NCBI GenBank assembly: GCA_949987705.1
Contig: CATLJY010000073.1
Coordinates: 1 to 64,000 of the forward strand
DNA length: 64,000 nucleotides
Reading direction: 5' to 3'
Source of the DNA: Thereva unica
Lineage: Eukaryota; Arthropoda; Insecta; Diptera; Therevidae
Under the pieces are notes generated by a model. The model worked only from the letters and a program-made list of their open reading frames with translations. It was not told the origin of the DNA and made no database searches. Shown here one piece after another: positions 52,945 to 63,805 of the stretch. Within the stretch, counting starts at the first letter, position 1, and every line of letters starts with the position of its first letter. The position numbers and the translations under genes were made by a program.

Positions 52945-53545
52945 TCTATATAAACATAATTATGTGATTTCAAAATAATTGTGGATTTCTAAGTTCATAT
53001 AGTAATATAATTCCAATTATTTGCTAGACGATACAATTATTGCTAACGTAATTTAATCCATTTTAAATGTTAAATTGTTTTCAACGTGTGACAAGTTACT
53101 CACGTTTCATTATGAGGAACTACATATGTCCACAAAAATTTTCCCTTCTGATTTCTAAGAAAAGCGACTCGCCCAGAATCTCCTTCGTTGCAACTTTACT
53201 TGTAAGCGAAGTACAGCAGTAATAACTTTTGAAGTCAGTTCTAATTGTACTTCGGATCGGGAAGAGCCGATATTAAGATTTTTGAATAAATGAAATTTTA
53301 AAATTAAAATTAAAAGTAAAAAGTGTTTTACTTAACTATATGGTTATTTACATCATAATGAAACAAAATCACGATTTTTTTAATTTTTGTCTGCCTGTAT
53401 GCCTGTATGTCTGCCTGTCTGTTTTTCCGGGCTTATCTCGGAAACTTTTAATCCGATTCGGATGGGACTTTCACTGGAAGATTCAGTATTTTTGTGGGCA
53501 TGTTTAAGGATACTTATCTACATAATTAGCAAAAGCCCGAGTGTA
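52945..53545 (+). mobile_element. Helitron-like element, plus strand, partial
   Basis: Starts TCTATATAAACATAATTATG and shares, with the minus-strand element at 19591-21095, the block ATGGGACTTTCACTGGAAGA (near 53463) and CAGTATTTTTG. The right side fades near 53545 without a clear CTAGT hairpin, so it is 3'-truncated. No coding region. Confidence 0.6.
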
Positions 53546-55460
53546 TAGTGTGCATAGTCCGGGATAAAGAAACCGTATAATGAAACAAAGAACAAATCTG
53601 CAAAACACGTTTTTGGGTACATAAAAAAATTTAGTTACCTATAAAAAATATGTTACCCACAACTTTTTTTAAAATTCGAGGTTGAGCACAACAGACATCA
53701 GCACAACAGATATTCAGAATACGTCTGGTGGGCGTGGATATCAGTAGTGTCGTTTTACAATGTTGTCAATGTTCGTCTCACACCGAAATATATTTATTTG
53801 ATTTTTTTAGGGGCGTAAAATTGTGAATATTTGGGCTGCACAGTGTAGGCCTCTGCGAACCTCAAAATCCAAGCGCACGCGACGTAGTCTGAATATTGCT
53901 GACTAGGAAAAACGCTTTTCGGCTTCAAATTAAAACTTGATTTTTATGTCATAAAAGATAAGTTTTGTGATTTGAGATGTCTGGAATAATAGATTGTGAA
54001 ACTTGGTTCAATTTTGAACTGCAAATCGTTTCTATCCAAAAAAGGAAATTACGAAATATGAATATGGCGCCACCTTTTCTGACAAAAACTTGCACCACCA
54101 ATTACATTACATTTTGCCGGGTCAGGTGAAGATTAGTTTGAAACTAATATTTTGACGTGACGTGCCTTGACATGAATACGTAGTAACGGAAGCATTTTGA
54201 ATTTTACAAGTATTTATCTTTTTTTATTAAACCAATTTATCATGGATGATGAATAATTGATTAAAAAGAAGCCTGTATGATATGACGAAAATTTTCTTTT
54301 TCCTCATTTAAAATTAATGCGTTCATTGCAAACTTTTTATTATTACATTTTGGCATATCAAATAACAATTTAAATTAGCAATGCGGAATAGGATAATACT
54401 CTATGTAATTTTTCTTAGACTGAATGGGAAAATTCATGTATCGTTGACGTTCCGTTAAGTGTGAATCGTCCTTTATCCGTAAAAAATCTAGCAGGAATTA
54501 AACACTATAATAAAAGGTGGTCTGTCTGTCTGTCATGTTAAAACTTTAATTTGCTTATAGTTTGAAACTCTTACTCGATAGGTCTCAGTCTCAAAACAAC
54601 AACAAAGAACGTGTTCTGCCAAGGCATTAGCACCAGTTTTCACCAGGCAAACCAACATATATTTTTTTGGTCTGTACCCAATTAACACAAAAGGTTTTAA
54701 AAATGTTAGAATCTTTACACAACTTTTTGTAAGAATCTTTACACAACTTTTTAAAAAGTGCAGTAGTTTTATAATTTAGTGTTGGAAACGTTTTGCCAAT
54801 ATTAAAAAAACATTTATATACCCCAAATAGGCGCAGGTTTATACGGCAAAATTGATCTGTAAGTGTACGTAAAGGTCGTTTAATCGCTTGTTCAGCAAAT
54901 GATATCACTTTTACACAGTAACTGGTAAAACGGTTTTAAAACTGTATAATAAGACATTATACAGAAATTTTCTGCGTATAAGTGGCTATATGACTTTTAA
55001 AAAACATTTTTATAAAACTTTATATCCTTACATTTTAGAGTATTATTGCAACCATTTTGTTGTACAGCTATTTTCATTAGATTTTATTAAAAAACATTGT
55101 GGTAACAAAATTGCTGTTGACTCACTTTTTATTCGACTAATTATAATATTCTACGCCCTGTTATACCCAGGACAGACAACGCTTTTAAACTCTTAATTAA
55201 CGCTAATCATCGTTAAGTGGAACGTGTGTCGTTCTGAGTTGTTAGTTAATACCCAATTTTTTGATGATTAACATCAAGTCTAAATCATCAAAATATTTTG
55301 ATGATTAAAGAGTTAATCAAGTTCGTTACAGCGGTTATCTTAGTTTTACATTTTCTCATAGATGGTGCACCATGCACCACGCAGTTATTTTGACGTTAAA
55401 CGAATTGATGTTGAAACATACTACGTGTTATTAATTCAAAAATTTTAATATACTGCGAAA
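53546..55460. other. Unassigned AT-rich region
   Basis: No gene recognised in 1.9 kb. A GTCTGTCTGTCTGTC run at about 54525 recalls Helitron 5' regions. At 55190-55320 AACTCTTAATTAA and TTAAAGAGTT are loosely inverted around a CATCAAAATATTTTGATG palindrome, possibly a small MITE. Frames at 54627-54908 and 54990-55196 match nothing. Confidence 0.4.
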
Positions 55461-55671
55461 ATGGAAAATAAAAAAATTATAAAAAGAGTTAATTCGCCCG
55501 TCGAGGATGAAATTCAATTACTAGAAATGTGTTAAGAGTCCATTGACGACCTAAGAAGACAAAAAAGGAACTCCCACATCGAGAAGCGAAATGTTGGTGC
55601 TTCCGGGGGATCTCCAGCAAGTTGGAAGTATTACCCAAAAGTACATAAAATACTGGGTAAATTTAAATGAC
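55461..55671 (+). pseudogene. Possible Myb/SANT-like protein fragment
   Basis: From an ATG at 55461 the frame reads MENKKIIKRVNSPVEDEIQL, has a stop at about 55532, and continues in phase with DDLRRQKRNSHIEKRNVGAS and SPASWKYYPKVHKILGK. The S-x-x-W-x-Y-x-x-[KR]-[hydrophobic]-x-x-I-L-G pattern resembles the end of the Myb/SANT-like domain found in Harbinger partner proteins and in many insect transposon-derived proteins. Assignment rests on this short pattern only. Confidence 0.3.
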
Positions 55672-56033
55672 AGAGGGCTTTTGGAAGAGTCCTATACCTT
55701 TGTATGTTTCTGTAGCAAAATATATTAAAACTTTTATTCATTCAAGGATTTAAAAACTAACAGCGTAGTTAGGTAGCTTCTGCTTCATTTCGAGTGACAG
55801 AGGCGCCGCGCCGCACAGTGGGGCAAAATGAAGACCCCTGCCACACATTAAACCAGTTTATGGCGGTCAGGTGTCCTTTTTCTCTTCGCAGGATCGGTTC
55901 AAAAGTGACCGTTACAGCAAACGTTTGTGTGAATTTTTAAGCCTTTGACGAAGCTGCTATTTGTTATGCGTATTATTCAACCGTGTGAAAAGTTATTAAA
56001 TTAAAAAAATATGGACTCTGATCCTCAAGATAT
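55672..56033. other. Spacer
   Basis: No gene recognised between the Myb/SANT-like fragment and the RTE 3' end. Confidence 0.4.
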
Positions 56034-56500
56034 GTAGGCGGCTGTTCAACTCCAACGTTAAGACAGTTCTTTTGTACGGTTGTGAAATATGGAAAGTCAC
56101 CCAATTCATCACAGGGCGCCTACAAGTCTTCATCAACAGATGCCTTCGTCGTATCCTCAAAATCCGCTGGCAAGATAGAATTTTAAACGTAGAACTATGG
56201 CGCCGTGCGGGCAAGAAAGGATAGACGACCAAATCAGGCGAAGGAAATAGAATTGGGTTGGCCACACCCTGCGACACGAAAACGAAAATCTAGCCAAACA
56301 GGCCCTCGACTGGAATCCGCAAGGTTCTCGTCGAGTAGGAAGACCTAGAACAACGTGGAGGAGAACCCTTCTAGAAGAAGCCGCAACAACTGGGAGATCC
56401 TGGTCGGAGCTAAGAGCTGTCGCGCAAAACAGAGTCCGCTGGAGAGCAACTGTTTCCGCCCTATGTCCCATGAGGGATTAAAGGAGTTTAAAGAAGAAGA
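56034..56500 (+). pseudogene. RTE LINE 3' end, 5'-truncated copy
   Basis: Closely matches the C-terminal coding part of the RTE at 6215-6616 plus 16011-16055, without the BEL insertion, so it shows the uninterrupted RTE end. It encodes CLRRILKIRW- and WNWVGHTLRH-type segments with stops and a frameshift near 56215, and ends at the stop in GGATTAAAGGAG with a short purine-rich tail (TTTAAAGAAGAAGACAT). Confidence 0.85.
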
Positions 56501-57172
56501 CATAATAACAAAATGCAGAAATTCAAATTAATATTATTGCCTTAATAAAAAATAAACATAAGATCCTTTCGCGTTTCTCGGTCAAGATTTTTCCTGCACT
56601 ATGGAATCATTGATCCATATCCAGCTCGATTTTTGTCCCAACATGTTGATGTAATGACCTTGTTTCTGTATGGAATATAACACTAATCACTTCATAATTT
56701 GAACCTCCCATATGCAATTTTGAAAAGTTATAGCTTTGATATTATTCAAATTATATTATTTTTTATATTATTTTTTAGTTCGAATAATTTTAGTTGTATG
56801 ATGAAAACAGGTGTTACCAAAATTATTTCCGATTTACGAATCTTTTGAGTGTACAAACGACTAACCATTTTTATATAAACAGTTTGTGCTAATCATCGAA
56901 TGCCATCTGGCATCAATAGTGCGAGTAAACACTTTTCGACAAATTAGTAGCACCATCTCATTTATTGAGTAATTGAAATAGTTTATAGCGCCATCTGATA
57001 GTATAATTTTGAGTGCCCACCTTTTTAGACTGAAGGAGAAAAAAAAAGTTCGTTTCGAAATGTAAAAAATGTAAAAATAAAGAAAACGAAGAATGATAGG
57101 AAAAAAACTCATGGAATAATAAATTATTTATATTTTGGTTATCGGTTACAAATGAAAAATTACTTATACTGC
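56501..57172. other. AT-rich spacer
   Basis: No gene recognised; 56861-57112 on the minus strand is an AT-rich chance frame. Confidence 0.4.
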
Positions 57173-57414
57173 TTATAAAAAGATGATAAATCGCATAAGT
57201 TTATAAAAAAACACCTTGTTTTCCATGTTTAGGCGTAAATAAGGCTTTAGCTGTTTGCCCTTACGAGCTCGGCAAACTACCGCTTGCTCTTGTAACCTTT
57301 TAGCCACTTGTGCTAACGAACGATTTCCGTTACGAAGTAAATTTTTAATTTGGAATAATTGTGATTCGAATGGATAAGCATTAAATGACGAAAGCTCACC
57401 ATGTACTGATGCAC
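57173..57414 (-). CDS. Exon of a transposon-type protein (DUF4218-like?)
   Basis: On the minus strand TTGCTCTGTTTTTCAG is a strong 3' splice site, and the frame that follows encodes SSASVHGELSSFNAYPFESQ and then LFQIKNLLRNGNRSLAQVAKRLQEQ. The HG-x-L-x-x-F-[NS]-[AS]-[YF]-PFE pattern with K-x-L-[LV]-R and a leucine/arginine-rich end is common at the C-terminus of insect proteins associated with large DNA transposons. No upstream exon was recognised between here and 58110. It could be part of an old transposon or of a host gene derived from one. Confidence 0.4.
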
Positions 57415-57678
57415 TAGACTGAAAAACAGAGCAAGAACTGCCAATGAACAGACTTATAATTTGTACCAAAATGTATAATCACTTTTCAAGATACCATTTA
57501 TATAAACATTATACAATATATGTATTATAAACCAGTTTTATAATTTTGTCGTAAAAGTATTCTCACAACTTTATTTTACAGCTAAATGGCATTTGAGTGC
57601 AAAATACAATTAATAAAACATTAATTCAGCCAAAAAGTATTAACACATACCCGTACAATTAAAAACATATATAAAACA
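57415..57678. other. Spacer
   Basis: Presumed intron or intergenic DNA upstream of the exon at 57173-57414; nothing else recognised. Confidence 0.35.
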
Positions 57679-58080
57679 ATTGTGTAAGGGAGAACCATAG
57701 TGATCAAAGCGACATTTGCATCTTTTTGAGATAATGATGCAAACGCGTTTTTACTTATTGTTAAAAAATATATGATTTGTTATGGTTATATTTGCAATGA
57801 AGTGATGCCTAGTGTACTAGAATAAATAAGAAAAATTGTTTTATTCAAATATATTTATTGAAAAAAAAAAGAAAATAGGAGTTTGGAAAAAAAATCACTT
57901 GGATCAGTATGGCAAACTATCTTTTTGTATATAAACTTAAGGCTGTATGGGAATGAGACGTTATTAATGTGCTTGGATTAGTATGGCATGAAAGATTTTA
58001 TTTTTTTCTGTGCATTCCATTCAAAAAGTAAATATTGACAAAAATGTCGCTTGGATCACTATGGTTCTCCCTTACACAAT
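57679..58080. mobile_element. MITE with 39-bp inverted ends
   Basis: ATTGTGTAAGGGAGAACCAT begins a 39-bp end (57679-57717) that is inverted at 58042-58080 with one mismatch. Two extra copies of CTTGGATCAGTATGGCA, related to the inner part of the end, lie near 57897 and 57973. No coding region. The target duplication is uncertain. Confidence 0.8.
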
Positions 58081-58911
58081 TTAGTTGTGAAGTGAAATAT
58101 TTGTGCTAATTGGGTAAGTACTTAATTTATTTTGAAATGATGAAATATTTATTTTCCCAAACAAGGCACACTTAAATCTAAGTATACTTTTCAACAATAG
58201 CTTAAATTAATTATCACATTAGATGCTAAGTCAAGTACAGGTATAATTGGGCTAGGCTATACGTAGTCTATATCTACTATACTAATTTTATTAAACAGAT
58301 ATAGCGGGAGTTTGGTTTAAGAGTAATTCCAAGTTCTTACTCGGCACCACTTCCGTCCAGGCGGACCAAGATTTTTCTTTTGGTCGCTGTGAGTACTATC
58401 GTTTCAAAAAAAATTCATCCTCTTACTCCATAGAACCATGTTGTTTGCAGCCAGCTCTCCTCTTATTTTTATGCAGTATTAGAGCTCATGTAAGTTTTTT
58501 TGTATTTCTGACTGACGCCCTGTGTCTCCACAAGAAATAAATTATTGCTTCGAAAGTCACAGAAATCCAGCAAATTGTTTTCGAAATTTTAATTAGTACA
58601 TGTAATTACACTTGTCAACATGTACTCAATGACTGAAGAAGCGTTTAGAGTGAGAAAAATTATTATATTAACACCTTTAAAAGTATGAGAACGATTAGAG
58701 CAAGAGGAAGTTGCAAATACCAGGAACCTTAGGAAAAGTCCTTAGTTTTGGATTAATCCGTTGTTGCTTTTCCAGCCATTTCTGACTGTCGCTTTCCTTA
58801 TTTATGTCATTTGAAGCCACTTTAAAACTTTCGAAATTTCGAACTCGAAACAATTATTTCAATGAATATTGCAGAGCAGATTGCAACAATATTCGTTGCA
58901 ATAAATTCTGA
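58081..58911. other. Unassigned spacer
   Basis: No gene recognised. TCTACTATACTAATTTTATT at about 58273 resembles a Helitron-like 5' end but has no partner. Confidence 0.4.
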
Positions 58912-59620
58912 AAACCCGCGTGCCTTGCAACGCCTTTAAATAAAAACTGTTTATTATGTGCAATGTTTTCCTAAAAAAAAAAATCAGCTGTTATTATAGT
59001 GCATTTTTTTAATAAATATGGTAAACAAATTGCTGCGTGTATCACCTCTGCTCAACAAATCTGCAAGTTTTGTAGAAGCAGAGATTGGCCTGTACATGTC
59101 ATCAAGATTGGCATGTATATGTCACTGTTTACGTGGGTGCAATAAATTATGAAGCAATCACAAATGAATATTGAATAAAGCGAATTTCGAGTCATTCATT
59201 TTTTCGTGATTATAGGGATGCACTGTCAAAATTTCAGCCCTTCAGCTTCAGAGGTTTGGGTTAACCCCATTTCATCCCTTTAGGGGATGAATTTCGAGTA
59301 ATCGCTTCTTTGTGGATGTCCACGTCATTATAGAGATGCACTGTCAAAATTTCAGCCGTTTAGCTCCAGCGGTTTGGGTTAACCCCATTTAACCCCCTTA
59401 GGGGATAAATTTCAAAAAAAATCCCCTTACAACTTCTTGAACCCCATTTCACACCCTTCAACCCTTTTTTTCTCCTTAAAAAGTAGCCTATGTCCGTCTC
59501 CAAGGTATAAACTATGTCTGCAGCAAATTTCATCAAAATCGGTCCAGTGGTTTAGGGGTGAAAGCGTAACAGACAGACAGACAGACAGAGTTACTTTCGC
59601 ATTTATAATATTAGTAAGGA
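58912..59620 (-). mobile_element. Helitron-like element, minus strand, third type
   Basis: On the minus strand it begins TCCTTACTAATATTATAAAT, then GCGAAAGTAAC and a CTGT repeat, and near 58912 shows the GGCGTTGCAAGGCACGCGGG block of the Helitron 3' end, here lacking the final CTAGT. Inside, a tandem pair of about 120 bp (59217-59430) repeats CACTGTCAAAATTTCAGCC and GGTTTGGGTTAACCCC. No coding region. Confidence 0.6.
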
Positions 59621-59725
59621 TAATTTATTTCCATTGGAGACGTAGGGTGACGGTCTTATTTGCCAACTGCCAACGACCAAAGATTTTAATGAATTTAACA
59701 AATGCCGTGCAAAGATTTATGAGTA

Positions 59726-60677
59726 TATGGGCGATTCTCCAGAACCTTTAACCTGAGCTAATTGGAAAAATGAAATTTCAAATTGATAGCACAACCGTGC
59801 CATGATATTTTTTGTGTTTCTTATTTCATAAATAAATGTTTTCTGATGCAGAACATTAAAAAATTCAATGCGCATTTTTTTTATGACATGGTTGTATTGA
59901 CATGGTTACAATTTTGACATCAAATTTGACATGGTTACAATTTTGACATTCGCTTAAATTACTTCTTTTTAAGATTCATGAAACAATTTAAGTGAAGGAA
60001 ACGTTACATATGATTTAATTAGTTACAATACGTCATAAGAAACTTTACGGGGATGAATTTAATGTAATATGAGCAAATTAATTGCAGTTACAACTTTGAC
60101 ATTTAAATGTAACCTACGTTCATGTTACCCAGTTTTGCCCAAAAATCAACCGATTTCAACTTATTTTTGTCACAAAATGTATGCACATGTTCGTTAGTGT
60201 CCGAACAATAAGTGCATTTAAAAAAATTATGACAAAATGAGACAATTCGGAGTACTTCGACTTACCATGCGGGTTACAACTTTGACGTCAAAACCTAAGG
60301 ACAAACTTCAGAGTTGTTTTTTGGAAAATATAGCGATTTGACACTGCACCGAACACAACTGCATTTTTCCTTAAGAGTTAAACTACAACTTTTCACTTTT
60401 CACTATTTGTTTCAAACGCTTCCTATCACAAATATAAATAGTTTTTCATTCAGATTAGCGCTAAAGACAGGCCGAAAAGTGACAGGTAACGGAACATTTT
60501 TTCAAATTTTATTGCAATATATCGTTTTAAATGACTTCGTACTTATATCTTATTGTTCATTAATAGTTTCTTAACATTATTGATAGCTTCTTTTATTTTC
60601 AATCTTCTTATAAAAATTGTTAGTCATAAAAATTTCGAAGCGACAAGCAGGTTAAAGGTTCTGGAGAATCGGCCATA
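59726..60677. mobile_element. DNA transposon remnant with 30-bp inverted ends
   Basis: The end TATGGGCGATTCTCCAGAAC, continuing CTTTAACCTG, is inverted at 60677 with one mismatch, and TA flanks both sides (59724-59725, 60678-60679), as in Tc1/mariner-like elements. The 952-bp interior has no transposase. The motif TTACAA-[CT]TTTGAC recurs five or more times (59930-60290). The frame at 60314-60574 is not recognised. Confidence 0.75.
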
Positions 60678-61865
60678 TAATAAATTATCAAACTAAATTT
60701 TGATCTTACGCATGGTAGCGTTGTTGTACTGGGGTGCTAAATGCAAAAATGAATTTATTTTATAAAATTGTATATTTCTTCACTCGTAGCTCCTACCTCT
60801 CTTCCTTTTAGGCTGTAATGCATGCTTCATGACTAAATACAAATTCCTACATCAATTAAACAACATCGCCTTTTATTAACAATAATTCCTTGTAACCTTT
60901 ATGACCTTACAGTAGATTTCCTTATGTCTTAAACATGTTCTACTCGAACATTTTATTTAGTATCTTTTAATTAAGAGAGAATGACATAATTCTTAAAAGA
61001 AAAAGGAACCCTCAACTAACAGTCAACAGTCCTTGGTTCGTTATTAAAGTCTTATATAAACTGTATTCTCAAAACGCACCAGGATTATTCAATTAGTACC
61101 GTAAATACATAAAAGCAAGCAAAAGGGTTGCTTAAGACGTTCAGGTTATGCAGAAAAAAAACCACAACAGAATTTCGAAAAGGAGCTTCATATAAAATCT
61201 ATAAATTATTTCTTGTGTTTCCATGCATGAGTTTTGTACCTCGCAATACATCGATTAAATAAAAAATTTGAAAAAAAAACATGAAAAATTAAAGAAGGAA
61301 AAAAATATTGGTACCTAATGAACTGGAATTGGAAATCTCAGTCGAGCAAACATTTTTCATGCCATGTGTAAAACATCTATTCACCAAAAATATTCAACAA
61401 CAAAAAAAAATCATTTCAACAAAACTCCTCTCTAGAGTCTTGTAGCAATATATTTCTTTCGAAAATATATGTACGAATAAAGTTATACTAAATTCAATAT
61501 GTTCGTTATGAAGGTGCAGTATGTAGTGGAGCTCGTTATGCAAGAATCTGGATGCATTAAGTTGTCTAAAAAAAATATCAAAATTTGAAGGCAATGACAA
61601 CGTAGAGCAGTTAGAAGTAACGAAACTGCTGGGCTGGAGTTTCACGAATATACTAAATGAGCCCTTGGGATTCGCTTCGTTGTAAAATATGTCAGATACA
61701 TGAAAATGAGCCCCCGTACAGAAATAAAAATTGGAGGAGCATCTGCGGAAATAATGGAATGCACCTGACGAATGCATGAATATGCATTTTCGTAACATGC
61801 TCTTGGAGCTATAATGAGAGACCTAATTTGGCGTGCACAAAATAATGATTCCAACAAAGAAATAT
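60678..61865. other. Unassigned AT-rich region
   Basis: No gene recognised. The 134-codon minus-strand frame at 61394-61798 matches no family I know, and its composition is that of the surrounding DNA. The block ends in the assembly gap. Confidence 0.4.
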
Positions 61866-62065
61866 NNNNNNNNNNNNNNNNNNNNNNNNNNNNNNNNNNN
61901 NNNNNNNNNNNNNNNNNNNNNNNNNNNNNNNNNNNNNNNNNNNNNNNNNNNNNNNNNNNNNNNNNNNNNNNNNNNNNNNNNNNNNNNNNNNNNNNNNNNN
62001 NNNNNNNNNNNNNNNNNNNNNNNNNNNNNNNNNNNNNNNNNNNNNNNNNNNNNNNNNNNNNNNNN
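61866..62065. other. Assembly gap (200 N)
   Basis: Two hundred undetermined bases. The round number suggests a scaffold gap of arbitrary length. Frames drawn across it are meaningless. Confidence 0.98.
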
Positions 62066-62885
62066 TACTGTCTTTTGACTTTTCTAAGGCTAACAACCTA
62101 AGAAGTTCTTTGTCGTTCTTCTGTAGTGAGATTAAGTTTTCCAAGGTTAGTTTTTCTGATGCAATTGCAGAGACTTCCATTTCGCACGCCCTCGAAAGTG
62201 AGTCTGCTACTACGTTCTCACGACCTTTTACGTGTCGTATCTCGTTTGTGTACTGCGATATATAGTCTAATTGTCTGGCTTGTCGAGGACTGCGGTCGGT
62301 CTTGGTTGTTAGTGCTGTGGTGAGGGGCTTCTGGTCCGTGAACACAATGAAGGAACGCCCTTCTAGAAAATGTCTGAAGTGTTTGATGCTGGCATAAATA
62401 GCAAGTAACTCCCGATCGAAAGCTGAGTATTTGGATTCCGTGTTGGATAATTTCTTTGAGTAGAAGGCAAGTGGTTGCCATTCGCTTCCGTTGTGTTGCT
62501 CTAGGACGCCGCCGATTGCTATATTCGATGCGTCGACGGTAAGTCTGATGGGAGCATTGTCTATTGGGTGAACTAGAAGGGTGGCTGAACTCAAAGCTTG
62601 TTTGGCGTTGTCATAAGCTTTCTTACATTCCTCGGGAAAAGAAAATTGTTGACCGTTGTTGGTTTTCTTTCCCATGTTCAATGCTATGAGGTGAGCGTGT
62701 ATCGGCGCCAGGAGTGAAGCTAATTTTGGCAGAAACCTGTGATAATAATTAATCATACCTACAAAGCGCTGTATTTGACGGATAGAGGTAGGTAAAGGAT
62801 AATTTTGTATTGCCTTTATTCTGTCGGGAGAGGGTAGTATTCCATCCTTGTTTATTTTGTGGCTTAAAAATTCGAGTTCGCTAAT
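62066..62885 (-). pseudogene. pol: Ty3/Gypsy pol: RT end and RNase H
   Basis: The minus-strand frame begins at FLSHKINKDGILPSPDRIKA, the RT thumb, followed by INYYHRFLPKLA. RNase H comes next (LTVDASNIAIGGVLEQ, KYSAFDRELLAIYASIKHF, VFTDQKPL), then DSLSRA. The left side runs into the gap; the right side breaks at a (TA)n run (62889-62906). RT catalytic YxDD and protease are not present. It differs clearly from both errantiviruses and belongs to another Gypsy lineage. Confidence 0.85.
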
Positions 62886-63160
62886 GAGATATATATATAT
62901 ATATACTTTTATTAGAATTTAAGATTGATTTGAATAGCATTTTCCAGATTTTTATTATGAAATAAGAAACATATTTTTATTAGAATTTAAGGTTCACAAA
63001 AAATTTTTCCGCGTGCAATGAAGTGAATTACTATTTTTTTTGGCAATCGCAATTAAATAAAGTATTAATTCGGTGTATATTATCGGTTACCGTTGATTTA
63101 GTAAGGTGTACGGTTATGTAAAGAGGAGACGTGAACAACTCGCGGTAGAAAATTACATTT
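62886..63160. other. (TA)n and spacer or gag leader
   Basis: A short (TA)n run lies at 62889-62906; TTTTATTAGAATTTAAG is repeated at 62909 and 62975. The rest may be the 5' leader of the plus-strand gag at 63219. Confidence 0.4.
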
Positions 63161-63218
63161 ATTATACTATAACAAGGTTATCTCATATCTATTTCTTGTT
63201 TTTTTTTTTTAAATAAAA

Positions 63219-63497
63219 ATGGAAGACGAAAACGAACAAAACGAAAGAGAAATTAAACACGTAGAATTGAATGAAGTCGCGGAGATTAAATTACCTACGT
63301 TTTGGGAAAAGGCTCCGGCGGCCTGGTTTATCGCGATCGAGGCAAAATTTGCAGTAAGAAAAATAACGTCAGACGCGAACAAATATGGACATGTTATCGC
63401 TTCTCTCCCAGTCGAAGCCATAAATAACATAATAGATATATTAGAAAAACCCCCGGAAAAGAATAAATACGATAATTTAAAGCAGATTTTGGTTAAA
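63219..63497 (+). pseudogene. gag: Ty3/Gypsy gag, N-terminal part
   Basis: From the ATG at 63219 the frame encodes an acidic start (MEDENEQNEREIKHVE), then IKLPTFWEKAPAAWFIAIEA, KFAVRKITSDANKYGHVIASL and EKPPEKNKYDNLKQILVKR. This is the N-terminal capsid region of Gypsy elements with a [LP]-P-x-F-W-x-x-x-P-x-x-WF signature. Similarity stops at 63497, where a primer-site-like sequence begins. The remaining gag is missing. Confidence 0.8.
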
Positions 63498-63511
63498 CGT
63501 CGGGGTCACCA
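63497..63511 (-). promoter_or_regulatory. Primer-binding-site-like sequence (tRNA-Trp type)
   Basis: The plus strand reads ACGTCGGGGTCACCA, like the 3' end of an insect tRNA-Trp including CCA; the minus strand would be the primer site TGGTGACCCCGACGT. Three bases further right TGTGGCGTC could be the LTR edge (63515). This would make it the 5' side of a minus-strand element, consistent with the minus-strand pol at 62066. Confidence 0.5.
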
Positions 63512-63805
63512 GATTGTGGCGTCTTTCCTTTTATGCGCCGCAATGTCAATTCACTTTATTACTGACAGTTAAAATAAAACTCAATGTCCACAATTCACTT
63601 ATGTATATTCAATAATATAATTTTTTTACAGCGATCATTTCACTAGACTTCTATAGTAGGACTGCTTTTTATTTCACGTTACGACTGACTGACTGACTGA
63701 GGAGAAGTGAAAAACGGATGGACTTTTCGGGCTTGGTTTCTCGAAAATTCTTGGTTTCTCGAAAATTATTTTTGGTGTTGCCAATGCAGTGGCGACATGC
63801 TGCTA
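63512..63805. other. Possible Gypsy LTR sequence
   Basis: If the primer site is real, a minus-strand 5' LTR starts at about 63515 and continues to the right. There is no second LTR in the window to confirm it. A GACT tetranucleotide run lies at 63685-63701. Confidence 0.35.

Noticed and set aside
61394..61798. 134-codon minus-strand frame
   Set aside because: No known motif; it overlaps a second frame on the same strand and sits beside an assembly gap.
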